NCBI GenBank assembly: GCA_945860285.1
Contig: CAMAQB010000029.1
Location: 1 to 38,298 of the forward strand
Source: Akkermansia muciniphila
GTDB taxonomy: Bacteria; Verrucomicrobiota; Verrucomicrobiia; Verrucomicrobiales; Akkermansiaceae
Direction: 5' to 3'
DNA length: 38,298 nucleotides
The notes under the pieces are model-generated. The model worked only from the letters and a program-made list of their open reading frames with translations, did not search any database and was not told the DNA's origin. Shown here piece by piece: positions 25,381-34,018 of the stretch (the stretch's first letter is position 1; every line of letters starts with the position of its first letter). Both the position numbers and the translations under genes were made by a program.

Positions 25381-26511
25381 ATGGCACAGTCCGTGTATAT
25401 TTTGGCTGGCGAGCACAGCGGTGATGCGCACGCGGCGGGGTTGTTGGCTGCGTTGCGGGAACAAATTCCCGATCTGGTAATCCTGGGGGCCGGAGGACCG
25501 CTCATGAAAAAACTGGCAGGTCCTGCCTTCAATGATTGGGTCGAGGATGCTGCGATGATGGGCTTGTGGGAGGTCTTGAAAAATTACGGCTGGTTCAGAA
25601 AGCAGTTTGCCGCCATGCTCGCTGAAATCAGCAAGGCCAAACCATCACTTCTCCTCTTGGTAGATTATCCCGGCTATAATCTCCGGTTTGCCAAAGCGGC
25701 ACGCAAGGTTTTTCCTGACATACCGATCATTTATTACATCAGTCCCCAGGTTTGGGCATGGAACAGGGGCAGAATTCCCCACATGGCCGCTTTGCTTGAT
25801 GAAATGCTGTGCCTTTTCCCCTTCGAGCAAGGAATTTTCAGCGCGGCTGGTTTGAAGACAACGCATGTCGGGCATCCTTTGGTGGACGAACTCGAAAGTG
25901 CGCGTATCTTTGTCGAACGGGAGAATGATCTTGTTGGATTGTTTCCCGGCAGTCGCGAACGCGAGGTGGCAAGGCTGTTTCCCGACATGTTGCGCAGCGC
26001 CAAATTGTTGTTACAAGAGGGACGACGGTTGCGCTTTGAAGCACCGGCGGCTTCGTCGGCACTTTTTGAGTTGATGAAGTCGCTCGTTCACTCGGCAGGG
26101 ATGGCCGATCATGTCCAGGTAACGGTTGGTGACAGTCATGGCCTGATGCAAAGAGCGTGGTGCGGTGTCATTGCCAGCGGCACGGCAACTCTCGAGGCCG
26201 CCTACTTCGGCATGCCGTACTGCCTGGTTTATCGTGTCGCCTGGCCTACCTATTGCATCGGTCGATTGCTTGTCAGGATCAAATACATCGGGCTGGTGAA
26301 TATTCTCGCGGACCGGCAGGTAGTTCGCGAACTGATTCAAGGGGAGGCCGAACCCGGGCAGATCAATCAAGAATTGCACATGCTTCTGGATCACGAGCAA
26401 TACCGCAAGACGATGATTGATTCACTGCTCGCTACCGCAGCCCAGTTGGGAGGCCGGGGCGCACATCGCCGCGCAGCTGCGGCAGTTGCAAAATGGCTCG
26501 AAGGAACATGA
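25381..26511 (+). CDS. lpxB: Lipid-A-disaccharide synthase
   Basis: LpxB joins UDP-2,3-diacylglucosamine and lipid X to form the disaccharide core of lipid A at the inner membrane. The 376-residue product shows the family opening SVYILAGEHSGDAHAAGLLA, then LLLVDYPGYNLRFAK, YYISPQVWAWNRGRI, CLFPFEQGIFSAAGL, HVGHPLVDEL, LFPGSREREVARLFP, and ASGTATLEAAYFGMPYCLVY. The longer frame from 25246 overlaps the divergent gene, so the ATG at 25381 is used. It is evidence for an LPS-type outer membrane. Downstream, a small lipoprotein gene follows after 56 bases. Confidence 0.95.
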   Translation: MAQSVYILAGEHSGDAHAAGLLAALREQIPDLVILGAGGPLMKKLAGPAFNDWVEDAAMMGLWEVLKNYGWFRKQFAAMLAEISKAKPSLLLLVDYPGYNLRFAKAARKVFPDIPIIYYISPQVWAWNRGRIPHMAALLDEMLCLFPFEQGIFSAAGLKTTHVGHPLVDELESARIFVERENDLVGLFPGSREREVARLFPDMLRSAKLLLQEGRRLRFEAPAASSALFELMKSLVHSAGMADHVQVTVGDSHGLMQRAWCGVIASGTATLEAAYFGMPYCLVYRVAWPTYCIGRLLVRIKYIGLVNILADRQVVRELIQGEAEPGQINQELHMLLDHEQYRKTMIDSLLATAAQLGGRGAHRRAAAAVAKWLEGT

Positions 26512-26567
26512 AAAAATTGATTCTCCGGGATTGCCATCAAGGGTGTCTTGGTATACACTCACGCGAG

Positions 26568-26753
26568 ATGAAATTTGTCCTTAGCATCCTTGCCGTTTCC
26601 GGAATAGCGCTCACTTCATGTGAACGCCATGATTTTGAGGAAACCAAAAAACTTCATGAACAGCACGAGAGTCATGGTGCCGGTGCCGGGTCGCATGGAT
26701 CGACAAAGCACGAGGAGCCGGGTCACGATGCCGCGGAGAAAGCGGAGCACTGA
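26568..26753 (+). CDS. Small histidine-rich lipoprotein
   Basis: The 61-residue product has a signal peptide ending in the lipobox LTSC (Cys18), so after lipidation the mature part has 44 residues. Those include eight histidines plus many Glu, Lys and Gly (CERHDFEETKKLHEQHESHG near its start), with no hydrophobic core. Such small His/Glu-rich lipoproteins are plausible metal binders or spacers, but I do not recognise a characterised family. The ATG at 26568 gives a normal signal; the longer frame from 26493 begins inside lpxB. It probably shares the lpxB transcript. Confidence 0.72.
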   Translation: MKFVLSILAVSGIALTSCERHDFEETKKLHEQHESHGAGAGSHGSTKHEEPGHDAAEKAEH

Positions 26754-26758
26754 TTCGC

Positions 26759-26796
26759 TCTAACGAGAAAAGCGTTACCGGCGCCGGTACGTTAGA
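26759..26796. repeat. Nested inverted repeats at the lipoprotein / RibD-like border
   Basis: A perfect 14-bp palindrome TACCGGCGCCGGTA (26776-26789) spans the stop codon of the minus-strand gene. It is enclosed by an outer inverted repeat TCTAACG (26759-26765) and CGTTAGA (26790-26796). Located between convergent genes, so it is probably a two-way transcription end, although neither strand has a long T run beyond a short T tract (26796-26802 on the minus side leads into the gene). Confidence 0.5.
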
Positions 26797-27413
26797 AAAA
26801 TTTCTCCCGCCCCTGCCACGGGCGTGCAATGTTCCAGCAAGAACGGCCATTCCCCTGGCTTGGCAGAACCGGGAGGACCGATGATTGTAGGTGCTCTGGT
26901 TCCGCCAAAAAGGCTGTGGGCCGCCCAGGTGAGATGAAGTGTCCCGATGCAATCGAGCTCAAGAAGGGCTGACATGAGTTGCCCGCCGCCCTCGCAATGC
27001 AGATGCCTTACGCCATGGATTTCGTGAAGTGTGTTGAGGAACGTGGGCAAATTCCCAACATGAATGCTCGCCCCCGCCAACGACTTGCCGGGCTTTTCGG
27101 TGCACAGGACATGGATGTCGCCTCCAGGAGTGGTGAAAATTTTCTCGTCACCCCGAAGCGTTCCCTCGCGGGTCACCACGCACCGCAAAGGCTGTCGCGG
27201 TCCGGGAATTGTCAGGCTCATTTGATCGTTCTGCAGCGTTCCGCGTCCGACGATAATGGCATCGGCTTCCTGCCGAAGTTCCATCAGACGATCATGATCC
27301 CTCGATGATGTCCACCCGGAAGGGATCCTGTCGACGGAACTGATTTTCCCATCCGCGGAAATTGCAAAATTGGCGCTGACAACAAGTCCCTTGAACACGC
27401 CCCCGGTTATCAT
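26775..27413 (-). CDS. RibD C-terminal-type reductase, stand-alone
   Basis: The 212-residue product resembles the reductase half of riboflavin enzyme RibD (dihydrofolate-reductase fold, NADPH-dependent). Visible blocks are [69 protein letters not shown] (the E-G-G motif of the family) and a C-terminal [13 protein letters not shown]. The deaminase half is missing, so it could act on the riboflavin intermediate together with a separate deaminase or on another pyrimidine-like substrate. A longer form starting at 27461 would leave only 30 bases to divergent thiG; the ATG at 27413 leaves 78 and is preferred. Confidence 0.82.
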   Translation of the reverse strand: MITGGVFKGLVVSANFAISADGKISSVDRIPSGWTSSRDHDRLMELRQEADAIIVGRGTLQNDQMSLTIPGPRQPLRCVVTREGTLRGDEKIFTTPGGDIHVLCTEKPGKSLAGASIHVGNLPTFLNTLHEIHGVRHLHCEGGGQLMSALLELDCIGTLHLTWAAHSLFGGTRAPTIIGPPGSAKPGEWPFLLEHCTPVAGAGEIFLTYRRR

Positions 27414-27491
27414 TCGAAAAGGGATCGGGCAAGCATCATTGATCCGCTTGCGGACTTGCATGTTGCGTTTGCCGTCACTAGATTCGCGCAG

Positions 27492-28283
27492 ATGTCGCCA
27501 CTATTGCATATCGCAGGTCGGGTGTTTCGTTCCCGTTTGATGTTGGGAACGGGCAAGTTTTCATCGAACGAAATGATGCGCGATGCCCTCGATGCCAGCG
27601 GCGCGGAAATCGTCACAGTGGCCCTGCGCCGCGCCGATTTGACAGGCGGCAAGGATCCGTATGCCAACATTCTCGAGTTCATCGATGCGGAAAAATTTCT
27701 ATTGTTGCCCAACACATCGGGAGCGATGAATGCGGAGGAGGCTGTGCGCCTGGCGCGCCTGGCAGTGGCAGCCGGACTGCCCAAGTGGGTGAAACTGGAG
27801 ATCCATCCTGATCCGGCCTATCTGCTTCCCGATCCCGTGGAGACTCTCAAAGCGGCGGAGATATTGGTGAAGGAAGGATTCGTGGTCCTGCCCTACATCA
27901 ATGCCGACCCGGTTCTGGCCAAGCGGTTGCAGGATGCAGGCACGGCGACAGTCATGCCACTCGGATCACCGATCGGCTCGAACCGCGGTCTCAGCACCCG
28001 CGACCAGTTGCAGATCATCATTGAACAGGCGATTGTGCCGGTCATCATTGATGCCGGGCTTGGTGTGCCCAGTCACGCCTCAGAGGCCATGGAAATGGGC
28101 GCGGATGCGGTTCTTGTCAATACTGCCATTGCCATAGCCACGGATCCGCAGCGCATGGCCCGGGCTTTTGCGATGGCCGTGGAAGCGGGCCGTGCGGCAT
28201 GGGAGGTCGGACTCCCCCTAACGAGCCGAAAAGCCTCGGCCACGAGTCCCCTGACGGGATTTCTCAAGGATTTTCACGAGTAA
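27492..28283 (+). CDS. thiG: Thiazole synthase
   Basis: ThiG builds the thiazole phosphate ring of thiamine from deoxyxylulose phosphate, dehydroglycine and sulfur carried by ThiS. The 263-residue product shows [64 protein letters not shown] with the probable Schiff-base Lys101, [29 protein letters not shown] and [20 protein letters not shown]. The start at 27492 places the family N-terminus just after the ATG. The other thiazole genes (thiS, thiF, thiH/thiO) are not adjacent. It ends 2 bases before the stop of the convergent sugar-isomerase-like gene. Confidence 0.95.
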   Translation: MSPLLHIAGRVFRSRLMLGTGKFSSNEMMRDALDASGAEIVTVALRRADLTGGKDPYANILEFIDAEKFLLLPNTSGAMNAEEAVRLARLAVAAGLPKWVKLEIHPDPAYLLPDPVETLKAAEILVKEGFVVLPYINADPVLAKRLQDAGTATVMPLGSPIGSNRGLSTRDQLQIIIEQAIVPVIIDAGLGVPSHASEAMEMGADAVLVNTAIAIATDPQRMARAFAMAVEAGRAAWEVGLPLTSRKASATSPLTGFLKDFHE

Positions 28284-28285
28284 AA

Positions 28286-29215
28286 TCAAAGGCCGCGTTC
28301 CGGGAACACCTGCCTCCACACCTGAAGTGCCTCTTTGATTTCTTCGGTTTTGCGCGATGGCGAAAGCTCCCATACCATGGGACAGTCATGCGGAAAATAG
28401 GGCATCAGCTTTTTGTAGTCGAGCGTGCCGGTGAATGGCGTACGGTGGTCGCGGGCCGGCCATTCAACGTCATGGATGTGCGCGCCAACGATGTGCGGTG
28501 AAATTTTGCGAAGCCAGTCGGCATGCTCCAATAACCCCAGATTGTGTTTCAACTGAACATGACCGAAGTCATGCCAATAGCCAATCCAGGGATTGTCCTT
28601 GAAGTGCTCCTGCAAATGAAGCATCTCGCGTTCGCTGGGGACATCCTCATACCGTGAACGCGATTCAACAGCCAGAATGACTCCCAGTTGCTCGGCTCTG
28701 CTCACCAATTCCTCCAGGGCATCTATGGCACGACTGAAATACAGCGGTGCGATTCTCTCGCGCTTTTTGACAAAATTGATTTTGGTTTTGATGAAATCGC
28801 CATCCAACTGCCCGCCTTGTTCGACCATCGCGGTGAGAAGTTTGGTATGCTTCGTCGTCTTGAGCGGCACCGATCCCATGTGAAGCACCATGTAAGCCGC
28901 CCGGAATTCCGCGGCCAGTTCCAATGTTTGCAAGCTCATTTCGATGGCGCGCTTGCGATCCCGCGGACGATGGGATGTGAATTCGTAGGCGTCGGGGGCA
29001 TCGATCATCACCTCCACCGGGGACGGAAAAAAGTTGTGCACTCCCGAACAAATGAATTTCCCTGCCGCGTGGGCTTTTCGAATCCCCGGCAGTTTTGCCA
29101 CGGTCATGCCGTGCGATAACTCGATATTGCGGAAACCAAGCGATGCGATTTCATTGATCATCGATTCGCCATCGGCGTGGCGGGAATTGTTCCAGCATGT
29201 GGAAAAGGACAGCAT
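28286..29215 (-). CDS. Sugar phosphate isomerase/epimerase-like TIM-barrel protein
   Basis: The 309-residue product resembles the xylose isomerase-like/AP endonuclease 2 superfamily. Motifs include LSFSTCWNNSRHADGESMIN, LGFRNIELSHG, YMVLHMGSVPL, LGVILAVESRSRYEDVPSER, IGYWHDFGHVQLKHNLGLLE and IVGAHIHDVEWPARDHRTPF. Glutamate, histidine and aspartate residues in these blocks would bind a metal at the barrel mouth. The superfamily includes sugar isomerases and myo-inositol enzymes, and the substrate cannot be told from sequence. It follows rsmI by 10 bases and is the last gene of the operon; no sugar-use genes are nearby. Confidence 0.82.
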   Translation of the reverse strand: MLSFSTCWNNSRHADGESMINEIASLGFRNIELSHGMTVAKLPGIRKAHAAGKFICSGVHNFFPSPVEVMIDAPDAYEFTSHRPRDRKRAIEMSLQTLELAAEFRAAYMVLHMGSVPLKTTKHTKLLTAMVEQGGQLDGDFIKTKINFVKKRERIAPLYFSRAIDALEELVSRAEQLGVILAVESRSRYEDVPSEREMLHLQEHFKDNPWIGYWHDFGHVQLKHNLGLLEHADWLRKISPHIVGAHIHDVEWPARDHRTPFTGTLDYKKLMPYFPHDCPMVWELSPSRKTEEIKEALQVWRQVFPERGL

Positions 29216-29225
29216 TTTTCGTAGT

Positions 29226-29918
29226 TCAGGATTCTATCTGCATGGCATTTCCCTGCACAAGCAGAACGATTTCCCCCTTGGGAGGGTGCGCTTGAAAATG
29301 GGAATGCAACGCTGCGGCAGAATCACGGTGGTAGGTTTCAAACTTTTTTGTCAACTCTCGGGCGACACAGACGCGCGCCTGTGGCTGCAAACTTTCCAGA
29401 ATCGCCAGGGTTGATGTGAGGCGGTGAGGTGATTCAAAAAACAGGCAGGTGAATCCCGAGTTCAGCGCCTGTTGGAGGATCTGGCCGCGTTTTCCTTTTT
29501 TCACCGGTAGGAATCCGCCGAAAACAAACGCATGGCAGGGGAAACCGGAGCCGATCAAGGCGTTCAAGATGGCTGACGGACCGGGCAGGATTTCGTATTC
29601 GATGTCGCCGACGATGCACGCCTGCACAAGCCGGTAACCCGGATCGGAAATTCCCGGCATGCCTGCATCGGTGATCACTGCAATGGATTCACCACCTCGC
29701 ACCATTTCCAATAACTCCGGAATGCGGCGGATCTCATTGTGCTCGTGCAGGGCGATGAGGGGTTTTTGAATCCCGTGGTGCTGAAGCAGCGGCGACGAAT
29801 GGCGTGTGTCTTCGCAGGCTATGCGGTCCACGGCGGCAAGCACTCTCAATGCCCTGACAGTAATGTCATCCCGGTTTCCGATCGGCGTCGGTATGAAATA
29901 GAAGCGTCCGGATGACAT
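29226..29918 (-). CDS. rsmI: 16S rRNA 2'-O-ribose methyltransferase (C1402)
   Basis: RsmI methylates the 2'-OH of C1402 in 16S rRNA at the ribosomal decoding centre with S-adenosylmethionine. The 230-residue product, a little shorter than E. coli RsmI (286), has the tetrapyrrole-methylase-like fold: FIPTPIGNRDDITVRALRVL, IACEDTRHSSPLL, LIALHEHNE, AVITDAGMPGISDPGYRLV, LPGPSAILNALIGSGFP, FFESPHRL and VARELTKKFET. The C-terminal domain after about residue 220 is missing, which is common in short family members. It lies fourth in the proC-led operon. Confidence 0.94.
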   Translation of the reverse strand: MSSGRFYFIPTPIGNRDDITVRALRVLAAVDRIACEDTRHSSPLLQHHGIQKPLIALHEHNEIRRIPELLEMVRGGESIAVITDAGMPGISDPGYRLVQACIVGDIEYEILPGPSAILNALIGSGFPCHAFVFGGFLPVKKGKRGQILQQALNSGFTCLFFESPHRLTSTLAILESLQPQARVCVARELTKKFETYHRDSAAALHSHFQAHPPKGEIVLLVQGNAMQIES

Positions 29919-29940
29919 GAGGGCGGATGATCTTGTGAAA

Positions 29941-30504
29941 TCAATAATCGTCGGTCAAACGTCCGATGACCTGTTTGGATGCGCGCTGCAGGGCGTCAGG
30001 CAGGGCATTGCTCCTGGCTGTCTGAAGGTTGGAATCGATCGCGAAACGGGACGACCCTTTTGCCTTTCCCGAACTCAGGATATTCAGCGGGTTCGCCCCC
30101 TCGTAAAGTGTCCATTTCAGCGTGACGGTGTTTGCCATTTCCTCGGATCGCAATGTGTCAAGGCGGGTTGAGCGCACTTGGTCGTAAGACACAGATTCGA
30201 TCGTGCCGCGAAGGACGGAATCCGCCTTGTCAGACGTTGCGATTCGGTAGGTGCCGTCGATGGTAATGGCATCGATCACGGAATTTGTCGCCATCACCTC
30301 GCCCCGGGGAATCAGCGTTTTATTTTCAAACATCGGGACGTGAATGCTCTTGACATGCGACAGCGCAGCAGGTCGACCGGACTGAAGTCGATAACCGGCG
30401 CACGATGATGACACGAAGGCGAGGGCGAGGGTTGTGATAATTGATGCAATGGTCACCTGGCTTCGTTGGCCTGTGGTGTGCTGAGTGTTCACAAGAGATG
30501 GCAT
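29941..30504 (-). CDS. LptE-like LPS-assembly lipoprotein
   Basis: LptE sits in the outer membrane as a plug and partner of LptD, placing LPS on the cell surface. The 187-residue product has a signal ending in the lipobox SSSC (Cys around residue 35), followed by AGYRLQSG, the typical G-Y-x-L start of mature LptE-family proteins. Further features are HVKSIHVPMFENKTLIPRGE, TNSVIDAITIDGTYRIAT, and DSVLRGTIESVSYDQVRS, matching the DUF/LptE beta-sheet pattern. The ATG at 30504 gives a proper signal peptide; an earlier frame start at 30561 lies inside the upstream gene. Similarity is by pattern only, so the symbol is left open. Confidence 0.8.
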   Translation of the reverse strand: MPSLVNTQHTTGQRSQVTIASIITTLALAFVSSSCAGYRLQSGRPAALSHVKSIHVPMFENKTLIPRGEVMATNSVIDAITIDGTYRIATSDKADSVLRGTIESVSYDQVRSTRLDTLRSEEMANTVTLKWTLYEGANPLNILSSGKAKGSSRFAIDSNLQTARSNALPDALQRASKQVIGRLTDDY

Positions 30505-30520
30505 GCCAGGGTGAGTCTGC

Positions 30521-31465
30521 TCACTGCGGAAGGTTTCGAAGCCCGGCTGCGGCTTTGTCATGCAGATCGCCCGAATTGTGTTTTATCAACACTTCCTTGT
30601 AGTAGAAGCGCGCCGATTCATTGTCGCCCTTGCGTCGGTAAAATTCAGCCACCTCATAGGAACGTTGCACATCCTGGTTGCCGAGCAGGGAGATTTGTTT
30701 GCGGGCGTCGCCAGCGCGAGACTTGTCGGGATAGCGGCTCAGATAATCCTGAAACGCCTCGCGTGCCCGGTCGAGGTTGCCCATGTCCTGATTGCCGCGC
30801 TTGGCCTCTTCGACAAGAATGACTCCGATCCGATATTGGCCTTCCGGAGCCTGAGTGCTTTCTGGCCAATCCTTGACCAGTTTGCGATAGGCGGCAATGG
30901 CTTCCGCGGCTTTGCCCTTGTCTTGATAGACCTGTCCGATTTGGAACTGCGCTGCCGGGGCTGTGCCCGCTTGAGGGGCCGAATCACGGACTTTTTCCAG
31001 CATTCCGACGAGTTTGTCGGTATCAAGCTTTCGGCCGAAAAGGAAGCCGGACTTGACATTGCCTTCTGTCGCTTCCTTGGCAATGGCCGATTGGCGGGCG
31101 AGTGCCTTGGAATACAGAGGGCTGCCTTGGTAGCGGTTCAGGAAATTGCTGTAGGTCTCAAATGCCTCGACCATCTCGCCGCGTTGTTCGTGCAACTGGG
31201 CCTGGCGGAATCGGGCGGGAGGCGCGTCTTTCGATGAGGGAAATGAGTCAGCGGTCTGCCTGTAGAGTTTCAATGCCTTCTTCGAGTCGCCCGCCGCATC
31301 GGCGGCCTGCGCTTTTTGATAGATCCCGGATGCCGGTGCGGAAGTGGACTGCAAGGTTCCCACCAGCGGCGGCGGATTGTCGCTGTCCGACCCGCAGGAC
31401 GAGAGGGCAAACGTGCCGATAATCACAGCCGGAATCAATCCATGTTTCAATGTTCGATGATGCAT
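30521..31465 (-). CDS. BamD-like outer-membrane lipoprotein with TPR repeats
   Basis: The 314-residue product has a lipobox ALSSC (Cys24) after a hydrophobic signal, and then five or more TPR-type repeats: QKAQAADAAGDSKKALKLYR, RQAQLHEQRGEMVEAFETYS, FQIGQVYQDKGKAAEAIAAY, and a C-terminal DVQRSYEVAEFYRRKGDNES followed by ARFYYKEVLIKH. The last stretch matches the BamD/YfiO signature region, where BamD helps insert outer-membrane beta-barrel proteins together with BamA. It is longer than E. coli BamD (about 245). It lies 6 bases after proC and 16 before the lptE-like gene, so two outer-membrane assembly lipoproteins share one operon. Confidence 0.82.
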   Translation of the reverse strand: MHHRTLKHGLIPAVIIGTFALSSCGSDSDNPPPLVGTLQSTSAPASGIYQKAQAADAAGDSKKALKLYRQTADSFPSSKDAPPARFRQAQLHEQRGEMVEAFETYSNFLNRYQGSPLYSKALARQSAIAKEATEGNVKSGFLFGRKLDTDKLVGMLEKVRDSAPQAGTAPAAQFQIGQVYQDKGKAAEAIAAYRKLVKDWPESTQAPEGQYRIGVILVEEAKRGNQDMGNLDRAREAFQDYLSRYPDKSRAGDARKQISLLGNQDVQRSYEVAEFYRRKGDNESARFYYKEVLIKHNSGDLHDKAAAGLRNLPQ

Positions 31466-31471
31466 AATTTG

Positions 31472-32278
31472 TTAGAGTTTCGACAGTTCGTCCGCACGGG
31501 CGCTTGCGGCAGTCACCGCCTCAATTAACGCATGACGCAGGCCGTTTTTTTCAAGGGCCGCCAATCCCGCGATGGTTGTGCCTCCGGGAGAAGCGACCAT
31601 GTCCTTCAGGGTTCCGGGATGCATTCCTGTTTCAAGCACCATGTGGGCAGCTCCGATCAGTGTTTGACATGCCAGTTGCAAGGCCTCGGCGCGGGGCAGT
31701 CCGTTTCTCACGCCGCCGTCGGCGAGCGCCTCGATGATTACGAAACCATAAGCCGGACCGGAACCGGACAAGCCGGTGACGGCATCGAGCAGTCTTTCGG
31801 GAAGTTTCAAGGACATGCCCACCGAGGAAAGAAGTCGCGAGGTGAGTTCCTCATCGGCTGCGAGGGCTCGTGAACCGGGAGAGAATGCCGAGGCACCTTT
31901 GCCGATCAGGGCGGGAGTGTTGGGCATGGTTCGCACCACGCGGATCGTCGCCGGCAGCAGTGACTGCATCGTGTCGTTGGTGAGTCCGGCGACGATGGAA
32001 ATCAGCAGAGCCGGCTTGTCCGCGAGTGATTTTGCGAGAGTACTGAGCACCGCAGCGGCATCGTGGGGCTTGGTGGCAAGAAGAAATGTGTCGCATTTGC
32101 CCGCCAATTCCTTGAGGTTTTGACATACCGCACATCCTGTATCTTTTTGAAAATGCACCATGGCAGCGGGGATTTTATCGAAACCAAACACCCGTTTTTT
32201 GTTGATCGACTTCGATCGCAACGCGCCTTGCACAAGGGCCGAGCCCATTTTGCCACATCCGATGATACCTAGAACCAT
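31472..32278 (-). CDS. proC: Pyrroline-5-carboxylate reductase
   Basis: ProC reduces pyrroline-5-carboxylate to proline with NAD(P)H. The 268-residue product begins MVLGIIGCGKMGSALVQGAL, the Rossmann dinucleotide-binding motif, and continues with LLATKPHDAAAVLSTLAKSL, LISIVAGLTNDTMQSLLP, VVRTMPNTPALIGKGASAFS, DAVTGLSGSGPAYGFVIIEA, and VASPGGTTIAGLAALEKNG, all family hallmarks. A longer frame upstream exists, but the conserved protein starts at 32278, leaving 54 bases to the divergent TPR gene. It appears to lead a five-gene operon ending at 28286. Confidence 0.96.
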   Translation of the reverse strand: MVLGIIGCGKMGSALVQGALRSKSINKKRVFGFDKIPAAMVHFQKDTGCAVCQNLKELAGKCDTFLLATKPHDAAAVLSTLAKSLADKPALLISIVAGLTNDTMQSLLPATIRVVRTMPNTPALIGKGASAFSPGSRALAADEELTSRLLSSVGMSLKLPERLLDAVTGLSGSGPAYGFVIIEALADGGVRNGLPRAEALQLACQTLIGAAHMVLETGMHPGTLKDMVASPGGTTIAGLAALEKNGLRHALIEAVTAASARADELSKL

Positions 32279-32332
32279 GCGCTGACTGTAACAACTCGAG
32301 CAGTCAAAGCGAGAATGATTTTTGCTTGGACA

Positions 32333-34018
32333 ATGAAAAAAAACAGCCATGCTTGCCGCATGAGAACTTTGATGTCCTTTTTGCTGCTCATGCCCCTTGC
32401 GCTCGCGCAGGACAAGGTGCCGTCCGTGGATGAAATGATGTTGGCATGTCTGAAAAACCTTCCCGCTCCGGCATTGCGAACTTTTCCCAATGGCGTGTCG
32501 ATGGCGGTTTCGGGAGCGACTTCCGAAGTGCAAACGCGGGTGTTGCAGGGGCTCAATCTGATTCATGGAGGATGGGACTTCGAGGCCTACCGCCAGTTTG
32601 TCGAGGCGATTAAAATCGATCCCGATTGTCTGATGGCGAATTTCGGCATCACGTTTTCCCTGCTTGGGTCGAACAGCGAGTTTTTCAAACCCCGGATTGC
32701 GGCAGCCGATCGCACACTGGCCCTGGTGAATGCGGGCAAGGGGACTGAACTCGAACGGGGATATGCTTACGCTCTCGCCAAGTTGTTTTCCGGTGGGCCG
32801 GACTCTGCGGCGGACGCATTCACCCAGGTGGCCGGCAAGTATCCCAAGGACATGCAAGTCCGCCTGTTTGAGGTGTATTTCAGGCGCAGCGGATTTGATG
32901 AATACGGCAATCCCAAACCCGACCAGGAAACGGCGCAGGAGAATGTCAGCTCATTGATGAAAACAACCCCTGATTCCTGCCTGTTGATGCACACCTGGTT
33001 GATGATTCGAACGGAGAACCTTGATATGGCACAGGATCTTCCGATGGCGCGAAAGCTTTGCGAAATGGTTCCCGATTTCCCCCCCTACCAGCATTTGTTG
33101 GGTCATTATGAATGGCGGTCCGGCAATTTTGGCAAGGCAGCTGCAGCTTTTTCCCGCTGTGGCGAGCTTTACTTGAGTTGGATGAAAAGCTCCGGTCTGT
33201 CGATTGTTGATTGTCCGGAATGGATCGCTGCCGAGGTCTATCGTGCCGTGGCCTTGGCTTCCGCGGGTGATTACGATTCTGCCCTGGCCGCTGCCCAGGC
33301 CCTGTCCCGGGTGCCGATGCCGAAAGATCGAATTGAGTCGCCGGGAGCCCGCATGATGTACTGGGAAGCCAAAACACTCGAGGCACGATTGTTGATGCGT
33401 CGGGGGGCGAAGGGCGATGCAGCCCGGGCAATGGCAAGCATTCCCAAACCCGAAGTGATGAATGATCTCGCTGCCAAAACCAAAGTCAGATCGTTTTATC
33501 AGGGGCTGGTGATTGCGTTGGAGGGGAGAAAAGCGCTGGAGGCGGGCAATCGCGCGCGCGCTGAGGAAATGTATCAATTGATGGTCATGCACGGCAACAA
33601 GATGGAGGAGTCGAGGGCCCAGGCGGTCAAGCTGGGCGAAGTCGCCCACTTTGGCCGTGCCTTCGATTGTCTGGAGATCATGGCATTGGAGTTGAAAGGT
33701 GACCTGGCGATGGCGAAGGGCAAGGATGCATCCGGCCCCGCTTACAATTGGTACAGCGGCGCCCGCGAACGCCAGCATTTTGCCACGCGAATGCTGCCCC
33801 CGATCTGCCTGTATCCGATGTTCGCCCGAGTGAGTGAATTTTACCTCGGCAAGAACGACTGCAAGGCAGCTCTCGAAATCTACAAGGAAGGACTTGGCTA
33901 TTGGCCCAGCGACTTGATTCTTCTGAATGGTCTGAAAAAAACCTACCTGGCGCTCAAGGATGAAAAATCAGCCGCGTCCATCTCCACGCAAATCGACGGG
34001 ATCACCAAGGATCACTGA
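32333..34018 (+). CDS. Exported TPR-repeat protein of unknown function
   Basis: The 561-residue product has a signal peptide (MRTLMSFLLLMPLALAQ, cleavage expected after the alanine-glutamine region) and then many TPR-like helices: QGLNLIHGGWDFEAYRQFVE with AIKIDPDCLMANFG early on, YQHLLGHYEWRSGNFGKAAA in the middle, and CKAALEIYKEGLGYWPSDLI near the end. It should be exported and lacks an obvious catalytic domain, so it probably serves as a scaffold or binds partners. An alternative start at 32360 removes nine residues before the signal. The gene overlaps the convergent membrane-protein gene by 7 bases at their stops. Confidence 0.75.
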   Translation: MKKNSHACRMRTLMSFLLLMPLALAQDKVPSVDEMMLACLKNLPAPALRTFPNGVSMAVSGATSEVQTRVLQGLNLIHGGWDFEAYRQFVEAIKIDPDCLMANFGITFSLLGSNSEFFKPRIAAADRTLALVNAGKGTELERGYAYALAKLFSGGPDSAADAFTQVAGKYPKDMQVRLFEVYFRRSGFDEYGNPKPDQETAQENVSSLMKTTPDSCLLMHTWLMIRTENLDMAQDLPMARKLCEMVPDFPPYQHLLGHYEWRSGNFGKAAAAFSRCGELYLSWMKSSGLSIVDCPEWIAAEVYRAVALASAGDYDSALAAAQALSRVPMPKDRIESPGARMMYWEAKTLEARLLMRRGAKGDAARAMASIPKPEVMNDLAAKTKVRSFYQGLVIALEGRKALEAGNRARAEEMYQLMVMHGNKMEESRAQAVKLGEVAHFGRAFDCLEIMALELKGDLAMAKGKDASGPAYNWYSGARERQHFATRMLPPICLYPMFARVSEFYLGKNDCKAALEIYKEGLGYWPSDLILLNGLKKTYLALKDEKSAASISTQIDGITKDH

